From Niallia circulans NBRC 13626 (GTDB lineage Bacteria > Bacillota > Bacilli > Bacillales > Cytobacillaceae): DNA of 64,000 bases. The stretch spans positions 62,001 to 126,000 of the forward strand of contig NZ_BCVE01000001.1 of assembly GCF_001591585.1 (NCBI RefSeq), written 5' to 3'. A program made the translations under genes and the position numbers. How positions within the stretch are numbered: position 1 is the first letter of the stretch; every line of letters begins with the position of its first letter. Shown piece after piece: positions 51,079 through 59,812 of this stretch. Under the pieces are notes generated by a model. That model saw only the letters and a list, made by a program, of their open reading frames with translations. It made no database searches and was not told the DNA's origin.

Positions 51079-52389
51079 TTATCTCATTATTTTTTCAAAT
51101 TCTTGCATCATTAATAGATCATTTGTAATTTCATCTGAATGATGTAAAGAGACTTTCGCCCCAAGGCTGTTAAAAGCCGCTACTGCCTCATCATATCCTC
51201 TTTCAATATGTTCAATTCCCGTAATTGTTGTCGTCCCTTCTGCAACTACTCCAGCTAACATTAGACAAATACCTGCACGGACATCTGAAGCATGAACTAA
51301 TGCCCCGTGTAAAGCAGACTTTCCTTTAATATGGGCAATCCCATTTGATACTTCAATAGCTGCACCCATTTTGTTTAATTGGTATACATGATTAAATCGG
51401 TTCGGATAAACTGTTTCTCGAAGTATACTTTTCCCTTGTGCTTGTGTTAACAAAACGGTTAATGGCTGCTGCAAATCCGTTGGAAATCCAGGAAACATAG
51501 CAGTTCTTACCCTCGACGCTTTTAATCTACCATCTAGAAATGACGTAATATTATTTTCTTTTATTTCCAAACCGACACCGATTTCTTCCAGTTTCGTGAG
51601 ACAAGATGTAAGATGTTCTGGGATAATATCGTTTACAGTGATCGTTCCACCTGTAATCCCGGATGAAATAAGAAAAGCTCCAGCAATTAGCCTGTCGGGA
51701 ATTACGGTATAGCTGCATCCATTCAAGTTTTTAACACCTTTAATTTTGATTGTATCCGTACCAGCACCTATAATTCTCGCACCCATTTTATTTAAAAACA
51801 ATGCAGTATCTGTTACTTCAGGATCTCTGGCAGCATTTAATAAAATCGTTTCTCCCTCAGCTAATACTGCTGCTATCATGCTATTAATAGTCGCACCAGA
51901 TGTAATCGTATCAAAATAGATAGTTGCCCCTTTTAATTTTTGAGCCTCCACCACATAATAATCTTCATAAAATGTAAAAGTTGCCCCCATTTTCTCGAAT
52001 GCCTTAATATGCTGATCAATGGGTCTGCTTACAAAATCATCCCCGCCTGGATAGCCAAGTGATACTTTTCCGAATTTAGCAAGTAATGCTCCAATGAAAT
52101 AATAAGCTGTTCTAAACTTCCTTGACTTTTCAGGTTCAATTATCGGGTTATCTATTTTAGTAGGGTCAATATAAACATCCCCGCGGCTATCTCGCTCCAT
52201 GATACATCCTATTTCTTCTCCGATTTGACGAAGTACTTTAAAATCAGCAATGTTTGGGATGTTCTTTAATGTTACAGGCTCACTAGCTAAGCATGCAGCA
52301 GCTAGAATTGCCAAAGAACTATTTTTCGAACCAGGTACTGATAAGGATCCTTCCAGTTTAGAAGGTCCTTCTATATTCATCCATCTCAT
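51079..52389 (-). CDS. MurA-family enolpyruvyl transferase paralogue with Asp at the Cys115 position
   Basis: A 436-residue protein of the EPSP synthase/MurA fold. Conserved MurA residues remain: SKNSSLAIL (Lys22/Asn23 equivalents), RPIDQH (Arg120), PGFPTDLQQ (Asp305), NRFNHV and DVRAGICLM (Arg397). Two depart: the loop is GGDDFVSRP, placing Asp117 where MurA has Cys115, and IPDRLIAGA has Ile where MurA has the Glu of DRIEAG. Cys-to-Asp at this site is known from naturally fosfomycin-resistant MurA. It is 28 bp behind a DeoR-type regulator, not in a wall operon. It may be a divergent UDP-GlcNAc carboxyvinyltransferase or an enzyme with another acceptor. Confidence 0.85.
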   Translation of the reverse strand: MRWMNIEGPSKLEGSLSVPGSKNSSLAILAAACLASEPVTLKNIPNIADFKVLRQIGEEIGCIMERDSRGDVYIDPTKIDNPIIEPEKSRKFRTAYYFIGALLAKFGKVSLGYPGGDDFVSRPIDQHIKAFEKMGATFTFYEDYYVVEAQKLKGATIYFDTITSGATINSMIAAVLAEGETILLNAARDPEVTDTALFLNKMGARIIGAGTDTIKIKGVKNLNGCSYTVIPDRLIAGAFLISSGITGGTITVNDIIPEHLTSCLTKLEEIGVGLEIKENNITSFLDGRLKASRVRTAMFPGFPTDLQQPLTVLLTQAQGKSILRETVYPNRFNHVYQLNKMGAAIEVSNGIAHIKGKSALHGALVHASDVRAGICLMLAGVVAEGTTTITGIEHIERGYDEAVAAFNSLGAKVSLHHSDEITNDLLMMQEFEKIMR

Positions 52390-52416
52390 TTTAATCTCCT
52401 ATTCCAATCTATCTAA

Positions 52417-53199
52417 TCAACGTAAATCAGCAAATTTTATTTTTAGTTGTTTCTTTTTCATTTCATCAATCGTTTTTTGTGGTGCACCAACATCTGTGAG
52501 AAGGATATCAATTCCTTCGATTGGTACGGATTGCATAAACATTTCATGACCAATTTTTTCATGCGGTGCTAAACAGACCACTTTTTGTGCAACGCTGGCA
52601 ACTGTCTGAGCAAATGCAGCTGCTTCAGGAGTAGAGGTACTTATACCTTTAGCATTAATTCCTCCTCCAGTTAAAAAACAAATATCCAAGGAAAATTTGC
52701 GCATCATTTCCATTGCAATACAATCAATTATACTACTTGATGAAGATCCTCTTAATTTCCCTCCGATTAAATAAGAAGCTATATTTTCTTTCATTCTAAC
52801 AAGATCGGCAATTTTCAATGAATTTGTAACGATTGTATAAGGGAAATCAGTTGGCAAATATTTTACCATTCCATAATGTATACCTGCTCCTCCAATAAAA
52901 ACAGTATCATTTTCTTTAATATAAGAGGCTGCTAATTTGGAGATAGCATTTTCATGCGGGGCAGCCGTTCCATATCGAATAGCTGATGGCTGCGGCATTG
53001 TTCTTACTTTAGGTATTGCTTCAGAAAGAATGGCGCCACCATATGTTTTTTGCAGCACTCCTTGTTCTTCCATAATTGTTAAGTCTCTTCTAATGGAATC
53101 AAGAGACATCTCAAATTTACTTGCTAAATCTTTAGCAATAACTTTCCCATCTCTTGAAATTATCTCTAAAATTAATTTTCTTCTTTCCTCCGCTAGCAT
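52417..53199 (-). CDS. DeoR/GlpR family transcriptional regulator
   Basis: The start is placed at ATG 53199 (MLAEERRKLILEIISRDGKV) behind AAAGGGAAC; the frame to 53247 has no site and non-family sequence. The 260-residue protein has the DeoR HTH (SLDSIRRDLTIMEEQGVLQK, YGGA) and a sugar-phosphate-isomerase-like sensor domain (IGGAGIHYGMVKYL, FLTGGGINAKGIS). These sense phosphorylated sugars. It is upstream of and co-directional with the MurA-like gene, so the pair probably responds to a sugar-phosphate. Confidence 0.88.
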   Translation of the reverse strand: MLAEERRKLILEIISRDGKVIAKDLASKFEMSLDSIRRDLTIMEEQGVLQKTYGGAILSEAIPKVRTMPQPSAIRYGTAAPHENAISKLAASYIKENDTVFIGGAGIHYGMVKYLPTDFPYTIVTNSLKIADLVRMKENIASYLIGGKLRGSSSSSIIDCIAMEMMRKFSLDICFLTGGGINAKGISTSTPEAAAFAQTVASVAQKVVCLAPHEKIGHEMFMQSVPIEGIDILLTDVGAPQKTIDEMKKKQLKIKFADLR

Positions 53200-53365
53200 A
53201 CTGTTCCCTTTCCCATCAAAATCTAAATTCATCTTATTCCGTTTCATTAACTTTTGTCAAATGTTTTTTTCATTTTTCTTCCGTTTTATTCCGTATTATG
53301 CCTTTTTCACCCTATCGAAACATATGTTCTATTATTAATCTTTTCCTAATTTCTTTATTTTTCGT

Positions 53366-53406
53366 TTCATAAAAAACTACAGTGTAAGCACAGCAGTTTT
53401 TATGAA
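53366..53406 (-). terminator. Terminator of the DJ-1/PfpI gene
   Basis: A near-perfect long stem: TTTCATAAAAA-ACT...GTG (about 53366-53384) with CAC...AGTTTTTATGAAA (about 53389-53406), overlapping the gene's stop codon. T-runs on the minus strand support termination. Confidence 0.82.
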
Positions 53407-53999
53407 AGCTCCACATCATATTCCATTCTTTTTGCTGTTTCTTTCGCTATTTTCACACCTGCTAAACGTTTGACAAGATGAAAGGACATATTAATGCCTG
53501 CCGAGATGCCACCTGATGTAATAATGCGCCCTTCATCGACAAACTTCACCTTCTTTACCACATTGACTTGTGGGTATTCCTCCTCAAGCCTAGTAAGGCT
53601 CGCCCAATGTGTTGTCGCGTTCAATCCATCAAGCAGCCCTGCTTCAGCAAGCAATAACGCTCCCGTACAGACAGAAGCCATCCATTGAACCTCTTCCATT
53701 TGTTCCTTAATCCAATTAATCACCGTTTTATTATGTACTTCTCGTTCTCTTGCACCTAGTCCCCCTGGGATGATTAAAAGATCGAACTTGGGCATCGTTT
53801 GGAAACTATAATCCGGATATACCTTTAATCCATTTCTCGCTCGAATCATTTGTCCCGTTTCCGAAATAGTCTGCACTATAAACGGTTTAGACCCATCCTC
53901 TCTTGTTGTAACAGAAAACACTTCAAACGGGCCAGCAAAATCTAATACCTCCACATCATTAAATAAAAATATCCCTATTTTCCATTGGTCGGTTTGCAT
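53400..53999 (-). CDS. DJ-1/PfpI family protein (isonitrile-hydratase-like)
   Basis: A 199-residue protein with AAGGAGAG before ATG 53999. The class I glutamine-amidotransferase-like fold has the nucleophile elbow ASVCTGALLLAEAGLL with Cys111, and an acidic residue in NDVEVLDFAGPFEVF typical of the subgroup also found as the N-domain of AraC regulators (FtrA/GlxA-like) and isonitrile hydratase. Here it stands alone, without an AraC domain. It could be an enzyme on isonitriles or a glyoxalase-III-like or stress protein. Confidence 0.87.
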   Translation of the reverse strand: MQTDQWKIGIFLFNDVEVLDFAGPFEVFSVTTREDGSKPFIVQTISETGQMIRARNGLKVYPDYSFQTMPKFDLLIIPGGLGAREREVHNKTVINWIKEQMEEVQWMASVCTGALLLAEAGLLDGLNATTHWASLTRLEEEYPQVNVVKKVKFVDEGRIITSGGISAGINMSFHLVKRLAGVKIAKETAKRMEYDVELS

Positions 54000-54150
54000 T
54001 TTATCTCTCCTTCGTTAAAGCTATATTCTAGCTAGTTACTTATTATTATACTTAAGAATTTCATCATAGAGAGATAAATTATCTTAAACTTGATTAACTG
54101 ACTGATTTTTGAAAAAATAAAAGGATAAAAAGGAGAGGCGGTTATTTAAA

Positions 54151-55215
54151 GTGAATGGACAAAAGAGGCTGCGAGATTATGGAATAATAATTGGAAAATT
54201 AGAAACAGGTAAAAGAAATGCCATTACAGATGTAGAAGGTGTCACAGTTGGCCATACTACATTAAATAATAAAGACACTCAGACTGGTGTTACCGCAATA
54301 ATCCCCCACCAAGGCAATATATTTAAAGAAAAGGTAATCGCTGCAAGCCATGTAATTAATGGGTTTGGCAAAACAATGGGTTTAATGCAAATAACAGAAT
54401 TAGGAACGATTGAAACACCTATTCTTTTAACCAATACATTAAGTATCGGTGTGACAGCTGATGCATTAATTGAATATATGCTAGAACATAACGAGGATAT
54501 TGGTAGAACAACAGGTACTGTTAATCCCATTGTGTGTGAGTGTAACGATATGTTTCTTAATGATGTGAGAGCAAGAAAGATTACGAAAGACCATGTTTTC
54601 GGGGCAATCGCTAATGCTTCTGCGGAATTTGATGAAGGATCAGTTGGTGCTGGCCGCGGCATGCTATGCTATTCTTTAAAAGGTGGAATTGGAACCTCTT
54701 CCCGCATAATACATATGGAGCATGGTAGCTATACAATAGGAGTACTGGCACTGACCAACTTTGGTACTCTGAGTGATCTAGTGATAGCGGGGAATCCAAT
54801 TGGACAACAGCTCAAAAAACAGCTTACACAGACAAATAAAGATAAGGACAAGGGCTCTGTTATCATCATCGTAGCTACTGATCTTCCCGTTTCGGAAAGA
54901 CAATTAAATCGAATAATTAAGCGCGCAGTAACAGGATTATCACGAACAGGTTCGATTATCACAACAGGAAGTGGTGAAGTAGTCATTGGTTTTTCTACAG
55001 CAACAAAAATACCACACGAAAATCCTTATTCCAGCGTCCCCATCTCAGCCATTCATGAAGAGGATATCGATGTTGCATTTAGAGCTGTTGGAGAAGCTAC
55101 AGAGGAAGCAGTGCTAAATTCCTTGATAACCGCAACCCATGTAATTGGTCGAGATGGGAATGAACGGCCAGCCCTTAAAGATTTATTAAGAGAATACAAC
55201 ATTCATTTACTTTAG
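54151..55215 (+). CDS. P1 family peptidase (DmpA/BapA-type N-terminal nucleophile aminopeptidase)
   Basis: A 354-residue protein from GTG 54151, with GGAGAGGCGG upstream. DmpA-family motifs: ITDVEGVTVGHTTL at the start, EGSVGAGRGM, GVLALTNFG, and the self-cleavage site Gly235-Ser236 in DKGSVIIIVATDLPV, where Ser236 becomes the new N-terminal nucleophile. Members release N-terminal D- or beta-amino acids from small peptides. There is no signal peptide. It is monocistronic with a strong shared terminator. Confidence 0.92.
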   Translation: MNGQKRLRDYGIIIGKLETGKRNAITDVEGVTVGHTTLNNKDTQTGVTAIIPHQGNIFKEKVIAASHVINGFGKTMGLMQITELGTIETPILLTNTLSIGVTADALIEYMLEHNEDIGRTTGTVNPIVCECNDMFLNDVRARKITKDHVFGAIANASAEFDEGSVGAGRGMLCYSLKGGIGTSSRIIHMEHGSYTIGVLALTNFGTLSDLVIAGNPIGQQLKKQLTQTNKDKDKGSVIIIVATDLPVSERQLNRIIKRAVTGLSRTGSIITTGSGEVVIGFSTATKIPHENPYSSVPISAIHEEDIDVAFRAVGEATEEAVLNSLITATHVIGRDGNERPALKDLLREYNIHLL

Positions 55216-55260
55216 AAAAAAACAGACGCCTGTATGATACAAAGCGTCTGTTTTCCTTAT
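55216..55260. terminator. Bidirectional terminator
   Basis: AAACAGACGC (55220-55229) pairs with GCGTCTGTTT (55244-55253), flanked by A- and T-rich tails; it serves the P1 peptidase and nitroreductase genes. Confidence 0.92.
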
Positions 55261-55823
55261 TTATATTTACCTTGCAAAATCGATTCCTCTAACGGACGGC
55301 GGCTAGACGGAATTTCTCTTGCTTGAAAATCTTCCGGCAACGCTTCTTTTTCCCCTTGATAACCAATGGCAATAGTTACTTGAATATCAAATTCTTCTGG
55401 GATGTTTAATACTTCACGAGCTTTTGCTTTATCAAATCCACCAATAGCATGTGTTTTTAAACCTTCTTTTATAGCCTGCAAGGATAAGAATCCCCATGCA
55501 GTTCCGCTGTCAAAAGCATTCATCCCATTTTGTTTATCCGAAATAAGCACTGCTAATACCGGTGCATTTTTACACCACTCTAAATTTCTTTCAAAAATAA
55601 AAGAATGGAATAATGATCGTTCCTCTGCTGTTCGAGCAACAATAAAACGCCATGGCTGCAAATTATTTGCAGAAGGCGCCCAGCGAGCCGCCTCAAATAG
55701 GCGCATTAAGACTTCTTCAGAAACTTCTTTATCTAAAAAAGAACGGGGTGACCAACGATTTAAAAAAATAGGATCAATCTCGTGGTCTGCTTGACGAAAT
55801 GTATGTATTTCATTTTCCTTCAT
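55257..55823 (-). CDS. Nitroreductase family protein
   Basis: A 188-residue flavoprotein. FMN-binding motifs are RWSPRSFLDKEVSEEVL, AARWAPSANNLQPWRF and a C-terminal IAIGYQGEKEALPEDF with late Arg residues (SSRRPLEE). A GAGGGTGG-like site precedes ATG 55823. It acts as an NAD(P)H-dependent FMN oxidoreductase dimer on quinones, nitro compounds or flavin; the natural substrate is unknown. Monocistronic. Confidence 0.9.
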   Translation of the reverse strand: MKENEIHTFRQADHEIDPIFLNRWSPRSFLDKEVSEEVLMRLFEAARWAPSANNLQPWRFIVARTAEERSLFHSFIFERNLEWCKNAPVLAVLISDKQNGMNAFDSGTAWGFLSLQAIKEGLKTHAIGGFDKAKAREVLNIPEEFDIQVTIAIGYQGEKEALPEDFQAREIPSSRRPLEESILQGKYK

Positions 55824-55916
55824 AAGTATCCACCCTCAAAAGTTATTTCATTTCTATTCCATTTTAATGATAAAAAAATGACAATTCAACTAATTGATTC
55901 TAAAGAATAGAAAGAA

Positions 55917-56534
55917 TCAATCAAAATAAACAGGCTCCAACGGATTAGCCATATGTTTAAAGGCTAGTAATATTTGTGATTCTGTATTTCTTGGAATGGA
56001 TAAAGGCGGAAGATCATCTTTTGCAAAGAAACCGACAGAGCTAGTTTCTACTCCTTCCTGCGCCTCTCCTCCTACAATCTCACACTGAATGAACATTTTA
56101 TATACATGGTATGGAGATGGAGGATGCGGGTGGCATTTCTTATCCATAACCGCAATTAATTTTACAGCTTTCACCTCAAATCCTGATTCTTCTTGTACTT
56201 CTTTTACTGCGACTTCAGCTGGAGTTAAGCCAATATCGCCCCAGCCTCCTGGCAAGGCCCAGGAGTTATCTGTCTTCTCTTTCACCATTAGTATTTTATT
56301 ATCTTGAAAAACTACTGCCCTAATATCTACTTTCGGTGTAGCATACCCTGTTTCATTTGCAAAAAGATCACGAATACATATTGTATCCACCTTGGTATAT
56401 TCCGACATAATTTCTAAACTGATCTTCCTGATATCTTCAAATCTTTCCAAATCATAAGTATCCTTTGAATAGCTTAATCCGGCTTGGGCGATTGCTTGAA
56501 GTTGTTTCGCCCATTGTAACCATTTCGGTTCCAT
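55917..56534 (-). CDS. Nudix hydrolase with NUDIX_N domain
   Basis: A 205-residue protein with AAAGGAGG before ATG 56534. Residues 1-65 form a helical NUDIX_N-type domain (WLQWAKQLQAIAQAGLSYSK), and the catalytic Nudix box is GGWGDIGLTPAEVAVKEVQE followed by ESGF, complete with the metal-binding Glu residues. This combination is the ADP-ribose/ADP-sugar or CDP-choline-type pyrophosphatase of Bacillus. It cleaves nucleoside diphosphates linked to another group. Monocistronic. Confidence 0.92.
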   Translation of the reverse strand: MEPKWLQWAKQLQAIAQAGLSYSKDTYDLERFEDIRKISLEIMSEYTKVDTICIRDLFANETGYATPKVDIRAVVFQDNKILMVKEKTDNSWALPGGWGDIGLTPAEVAVKEVQEESGFEVKAVKLIAVMDKKCHPHPPSPYHVYKMFIQCEIVGGEAQEGVETSSVGFFAKDDLPPLSIPRNTESQILLAFKHMANPLEPVYFD

Positions 56535-56586
56535 CTAATGACCTCCTTTTTTTAATAAACTGAAACACCTTACAAATTGCATAGAC

Positions 56587-57747
56587 TTACCTTCCAATAA
56601 CAAACCCAAATACACAAGTTAAAAAAAGTACCAGCACTAACGCAAGGCTTAGCATACCGCTTACAGCTTTTTTCCTTGCTGAATAATAAGCATCACTTTC
56701 CATATATTTTTTCATCAACGTATGGTAGTGGCACACTTTATTCCATAGGGTAGTAAGCCACCCATGCATGATAATAGAAAACCCTGCAAAAATAAGAATC
56801 TTTAACCATAGCGGCGGTACTATAATCATGGCGCCTGTAGTACTATTAATTAACATCAAATACCCATATAAATAACTGGAATTACGTATAACAATCTTAA
56901 TAAATAATTCGATAAAGCCGTTAATTGGTGTGCGTTTTTGAAAGATCCGTTTAGAGTTTTTGAAAATACGCGGTTTCTTTCTTCTCATAATGACCGGTTT
57001 TTCTATTTCAGGAGCCGCTAAATAGATAGCCTGAACCATGCTAGTTTTACGCTCTTGCTCTAATTCAATATGGAGATCAATGGACGCGATCTTTCGTAAA
57101 GCTGTCAAACTAAAGAAGATCGACAACAAGAGAATAATTAGTGATAGTGCATATACTGGAATAGTCATTCCCATATCCACTATATGATAAATCCATTGAC
57201 TAAACCAATTCAATACAAGAAACAAGAAAACCACCAGCAAGCTTTTTGCCCATATAGAACCTATTTTTCGGATATGGTACTTCCATAACATGAAGCAAGA
57301 TTGTAAAGCAGTGAAATAGACAAATAAGACAAGGATTTCTGACCAATTTAACAAATAATAATGGAGTAAAAATGGTAGAAGGCATAAGAAGCCTGCTGCC
57401 AGCACCATTGTTTGAAAGAACAGAGAATAGAAATAGCTCAGCGCTTTTAACCTTCCAATTAAATGAAGCTGTTTGACTAAAAATACTTTATCAGCTTCCA
57501 CAATAAGGGTTCGAATATTGCCAATCCATGCCAGAAAGTAAAGGCAGAAAAAAGGAACAATAAAAGGGATCTTATGTATCCAGACAGGCATCTCCAGCCA
57601 CCAAGAACGATAGATAACACCACAGAAAACACCTAGAGGGACTAAGATATATACAATTACCGTCCAATCAGCAATCGATCGAAGTACTTTCCATTGATAG
57701 TGCCAATTGCTAATTAAACGTGAAAAAAACAACTTTCTACTATTCAT
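56587..57747 (-). CDS. ABC transporter permease, EcsB/YthQ-like
   Basis: About 386 residues. ATG 57747 is best spaced from AGAGG inside the upstream gene; ATG 57753 is an alternative. It has around 8-10 membrane segments, an N-terminal basic SRKLFFSRLISNWHYQWKV and a central charged loop (RRKKPRIFKNSKRIFQKR), fitting the EcsB family. Size and pairing with a 237-residue ATPase match B. subtilis YthQ-YthP, from memory. EcsAB-type transporters influence secretion and biofilm by an unclear export function. Confidence 0.85.
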   Translation of the reverse strand: MNSRKLFFSRLISNWHYQWKVLRSIADWTVIVYILVPLGVFCGVIYRSWWLEMPVWIHKIPFIVPFFCLYFLAWIGNIRTLIVEADKVFLVKQLHLIGRLKALSYFYSLFFQTMVLAAGFLCLLPFLLHYYLLNWSEILVLFVYFTALQSCFMLWKYHIRKIGSIWAKSLLVVFLFLVLNWFSQWIYHIVDMGMTIPVYALSLIILLLSIFFSLTALRKIASIDLHIELEQERKTSMVQAIYLAAPEIEKPVIMRRKKPRIFKNSKRIFQKRTPINGFIELFIKIVIRNSSYLYGYLMLINSTTGAMIIVPPLWLKILIFAGFSIIMHGWLTTLWNKVCHYHTLMKKYMESDAYYSARKKAVSGMLSLALVLVLFLTCVFGFVIGR

Positions 57748-58453
57748 TACCATGATCCTCTGCTAACAAATGAAAACAATCATACAAAGAGCCATCAGTT
57801 AACTGACATTGCTCCCTTATCTCCTCTAATGTTCCTTTTGCCACTAGCTGACCATTATGGATCATAAGAAATCGATCACAAATCTTTTCTGCTGTATCTA
57901 ATACATGGGTAGACATTAATATGCCAGCACCACGGTTTTGCTCTATTTCCATCGATCCGAGAAAAAGCTTCATGGCATTGGGGTCAAGTCCCATAAACGG
58001 TTCATCAATAATATATAAGGATGGATTTGTAATCATCGCAAGTATAAGCATCGCTTTCTGCTGCATTCCCTTTGAATATTTAGTTGGGTTTTCATGCGCG
58101 TGTTCCGCTAACTTGTACATATTTAGTAACTCATTAGCCTTTTGCTTATATTCCTTTTCTTCTAGCCCCTCTACTGCTGCAACAAAATCTAGGTGTTCCC
58201 ATAATGTTAATTCATCATAGAAAATAGGTCGTTCTGGTAAATAGGAATAAGTTATCCCATCTATGTAGGAAACCGTTCCTTCTAAATGTTCGATTAAACC
58301 TAATAAACTTTTGATTGTCGTACTTTTGCCAGCACCATTTGGCCCAATTAAACCAACTAATTCTCCTTTTTCAATAGTAAAATTAATTTCTCTAATAATT
58401 TCTTTCTTTTGCTCGTATCCAGCTGATTGAATCTCTACCTCTAAAAGAGACAT
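57740..58453 (-). CDS. ABC transporter ATP-binding protein, EcsA/YthP-like
   Basis: A 237-residue ATPase with Walker A GPNGAGKSTTIK, signature KYSKGMQQK (a variant of LSGGQ typical of EcsA), Walker B LYIIDEPFMGLDP and a switch His (STHVLDTAE). GAGGGTGTG precedes ATG 58453. It overlaps the permease gene, so the two are made together. The signature form KGMQQK is what points to EcsA rather than a generic ABC exporter. Confidence 0.9.
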   Translation of the reverse strand: MSLLEVEIQSAGYEQKKEIIREINFTIEKGELVGLIGPNGAGKSTTIKSLLGLIEHLEGTVSYIDGITYSYLPERPIFYDELTLWEHLDFVAAVEGLEEKEYKQKANELLNMYKLAEHAHENPTKYSKGMQQKAMLILAMITNPSLYIIDEPFMGLDPNAMKLFLGSMEIEQNRGAGILMSTHVLDTAEKICDRFLMIHNGQLVAKGTLEEIREQCQLTDGSLYDCFHLLAEDHGNE

Positions 58454-58579
58454 TTACACACCCTCCCCATCACATTCTTCTTTTATACGGACAAATCTGT
58501 AAGAAAGTTTCTAAATTAGAAAAAATTTTTGGAGATTAAAAAAATCGCACTACTGGTAGAGAAGCATCATGAAGAAGGA

Positions 58580-58628
58580 AACAAAAAAATAGATGCAGTC
58601 AGATAATAATTACCTTCCTGCATCTATG
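58580..58628 (-). terminator. Terminator of gapB
   Basis: ATAGATGCAG (58589-58598) pairs perfectly with CTGCATCTAT (58618-58627); on the minus strand TTTTTTT follows. Confidence 0.92.
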
Positions 58629-58654
58629 CCATCGATTATTCGATTTACTATCTT

Positions 58655-59686
58655 TTACACAGCTTGACTATCCATTTTCACACGCAGTTTGCTTCCAACA
58701 AGCTTTATCAAATCAACCACTCGATTAGAATAGCCCCATTCATTATCATACCAAGCTAGTATTTTCACTTTATTTTGCCCGATGACCATTGTAGATAAAG
58801 CATCAATAGTTGCAGACTCGGTTGTTGTATTAAAATCAACAGATACTAAAGGTTCCTCTGTAATGCTTAGAATCCCTTTCAGTTTTCCGTTTGAAGCCTC
58901 TTCAAAAGCTTGATTAACAGCTTCACTCGTCACATTTTTTTCTAAATCGACGACTAAATCGACTAAAGAAACATTTTGTGTTGGCACTCTTAACGCCATT
59001 CCATGAAGTTTTCCTTCTAAATGTGGAAGGATCTGTTTTAAGGCCTTAGCTGCTCCAGTCGAAGTGGGAATAATATTTTGCCCACATGACCTTGCCCGCC
59101 GTAAATCATGATGGGGATTATCTATATTGTTTTGATCATTGGTATAGGAGTGAATCGTTGTCATTAATCCATTCTTTATCGTAAAATGTTCGTCTATAAC
59201 CTTAGCAACCGGTCCTAAGCAATTGGTCGTACATGATGCATTCGAAATAACATGATGTTTATCAATATTTAATATACTATCATTCACACCTATGACGATG
59301 GTTGCATCAGCATTTACACCAGGAGCGGTAAGCACTACTTTATGCGCACCAGCTTTTAAATGCATTGCTGCTTTGTCTCTCGTGTTAAATTTCCCAGTAG
59401 CTTCTACTACGATATCGATTCCCAATTCACGCCACGGAAGTTTTTCTGGATTACGGTTATTCACTAATAGAATCTCTTGGTCATTTATAAGAATCGAATG
59501 TTCTTTAGCCACAACCTTACCTGGAAACTTCCCGTGAATTGTGTCATACTTTATTAAATGTGCTATCGTTTCAGAAGGATAACTGGCATTAATAGCAGTA
59601 ATATGTATACTTTGATCATTAATAGCATTTCTAAGCACCATTCTTCCAATTCTCCCAAAGCCATTAATTGCAACTGATATTGTCAT
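58655..59686 (-). CDS. gapB: Glyceraldehyde-3-phosphate dehydrogenase, GapB type (gluconeogenic)
   Basis: A 343-residue enzyme with AAAGGAG before ATG 59686. Catalytic Cys152 is in SNASCTTNC and His179 in TTIHSY. The coenzyme loop reads AINASYPSETIAHLIKYDTI; Asn-Ala in place of the Asp seen in NAD-specific enzymes marks the NADP-preferring GapB branch, as in B. subtilis GapB. It runs the gluconeogenic direction, oxidising NADPH. Two inverted CcpN-like boxes in its promoter region predict repression on glucose. It is alone, not in the gapA-pgk glycolytic operon. Confidence 0.93.
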   Translation of the reverse strand: MTISVAINGFGRIGRMVLRNAINDQSIHITAINASYPSETIAHLIKYDTIHGKFPGKVVAKEHSILINDQEILLVNNRNPEKLPWRELGIDIVVEATGKFNTRDKAAMHLKAGAHKVVLTAPGVNADATIVIGVNDSILNIDKHHVISNASCTTNCLGPVAKVIDEHFTIKNGLMTTIHSYTNDQNNIDNPHHDLRRARSCGQNIIPTSTGAAKALKQILPHLEGKLHGMALRVPTQNVSLVDLVVDLEKNVTSEAVNQAFEEASNGKLKGILSITEEPLVSVDFNTTTESATIDALSTMVIGQNKVKILAWYDNEWGYSNRVVDLIKLVGSKLRVKMDSQAV

Positions 59687-59706
59687 AGACTTCGCTCCTT
59701 TTTAAA

Positions 59707-59750
59707 TATGTTATACTATTAAATTAATACTCTATAATAAGTATAACATA
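59707..59750 (-). promoter_or_regulatory. Paired CcpN-like operators upstream of gapB
   Basis: TATGTTATACT (59707-59717 on the plus strand) and the same 11 bases on the minus strand (complement of 59740-59750) both match the CcpN consensus TRTGHYATAYW exactly. The full arms extend to 17-bp perfect inverted repeats (59701-59717 and 59740-59756). CcpN represses gapB and pckA in glycolytic conditions in B. subtilis. Confidence 0.82.
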
Positions 59751-59760
59751 TTTAAAATAA

Positions 59761-59794
59761 AATACATCTTATTTGATTAAAAATAAGATGTATT
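59761..59794 (-). terminator. Terminator of the HIT-PP2C operon
   Basis: AATACATCTTATTT (59761-59774) pairs perfectly with AAATAAGATGTATT (59781-59794); on the minus strand a T-rich tail follows. Confidence 0.9.
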
Positions 59795-59812
59795 CTTATA
59801 GTGCCTTGAACT

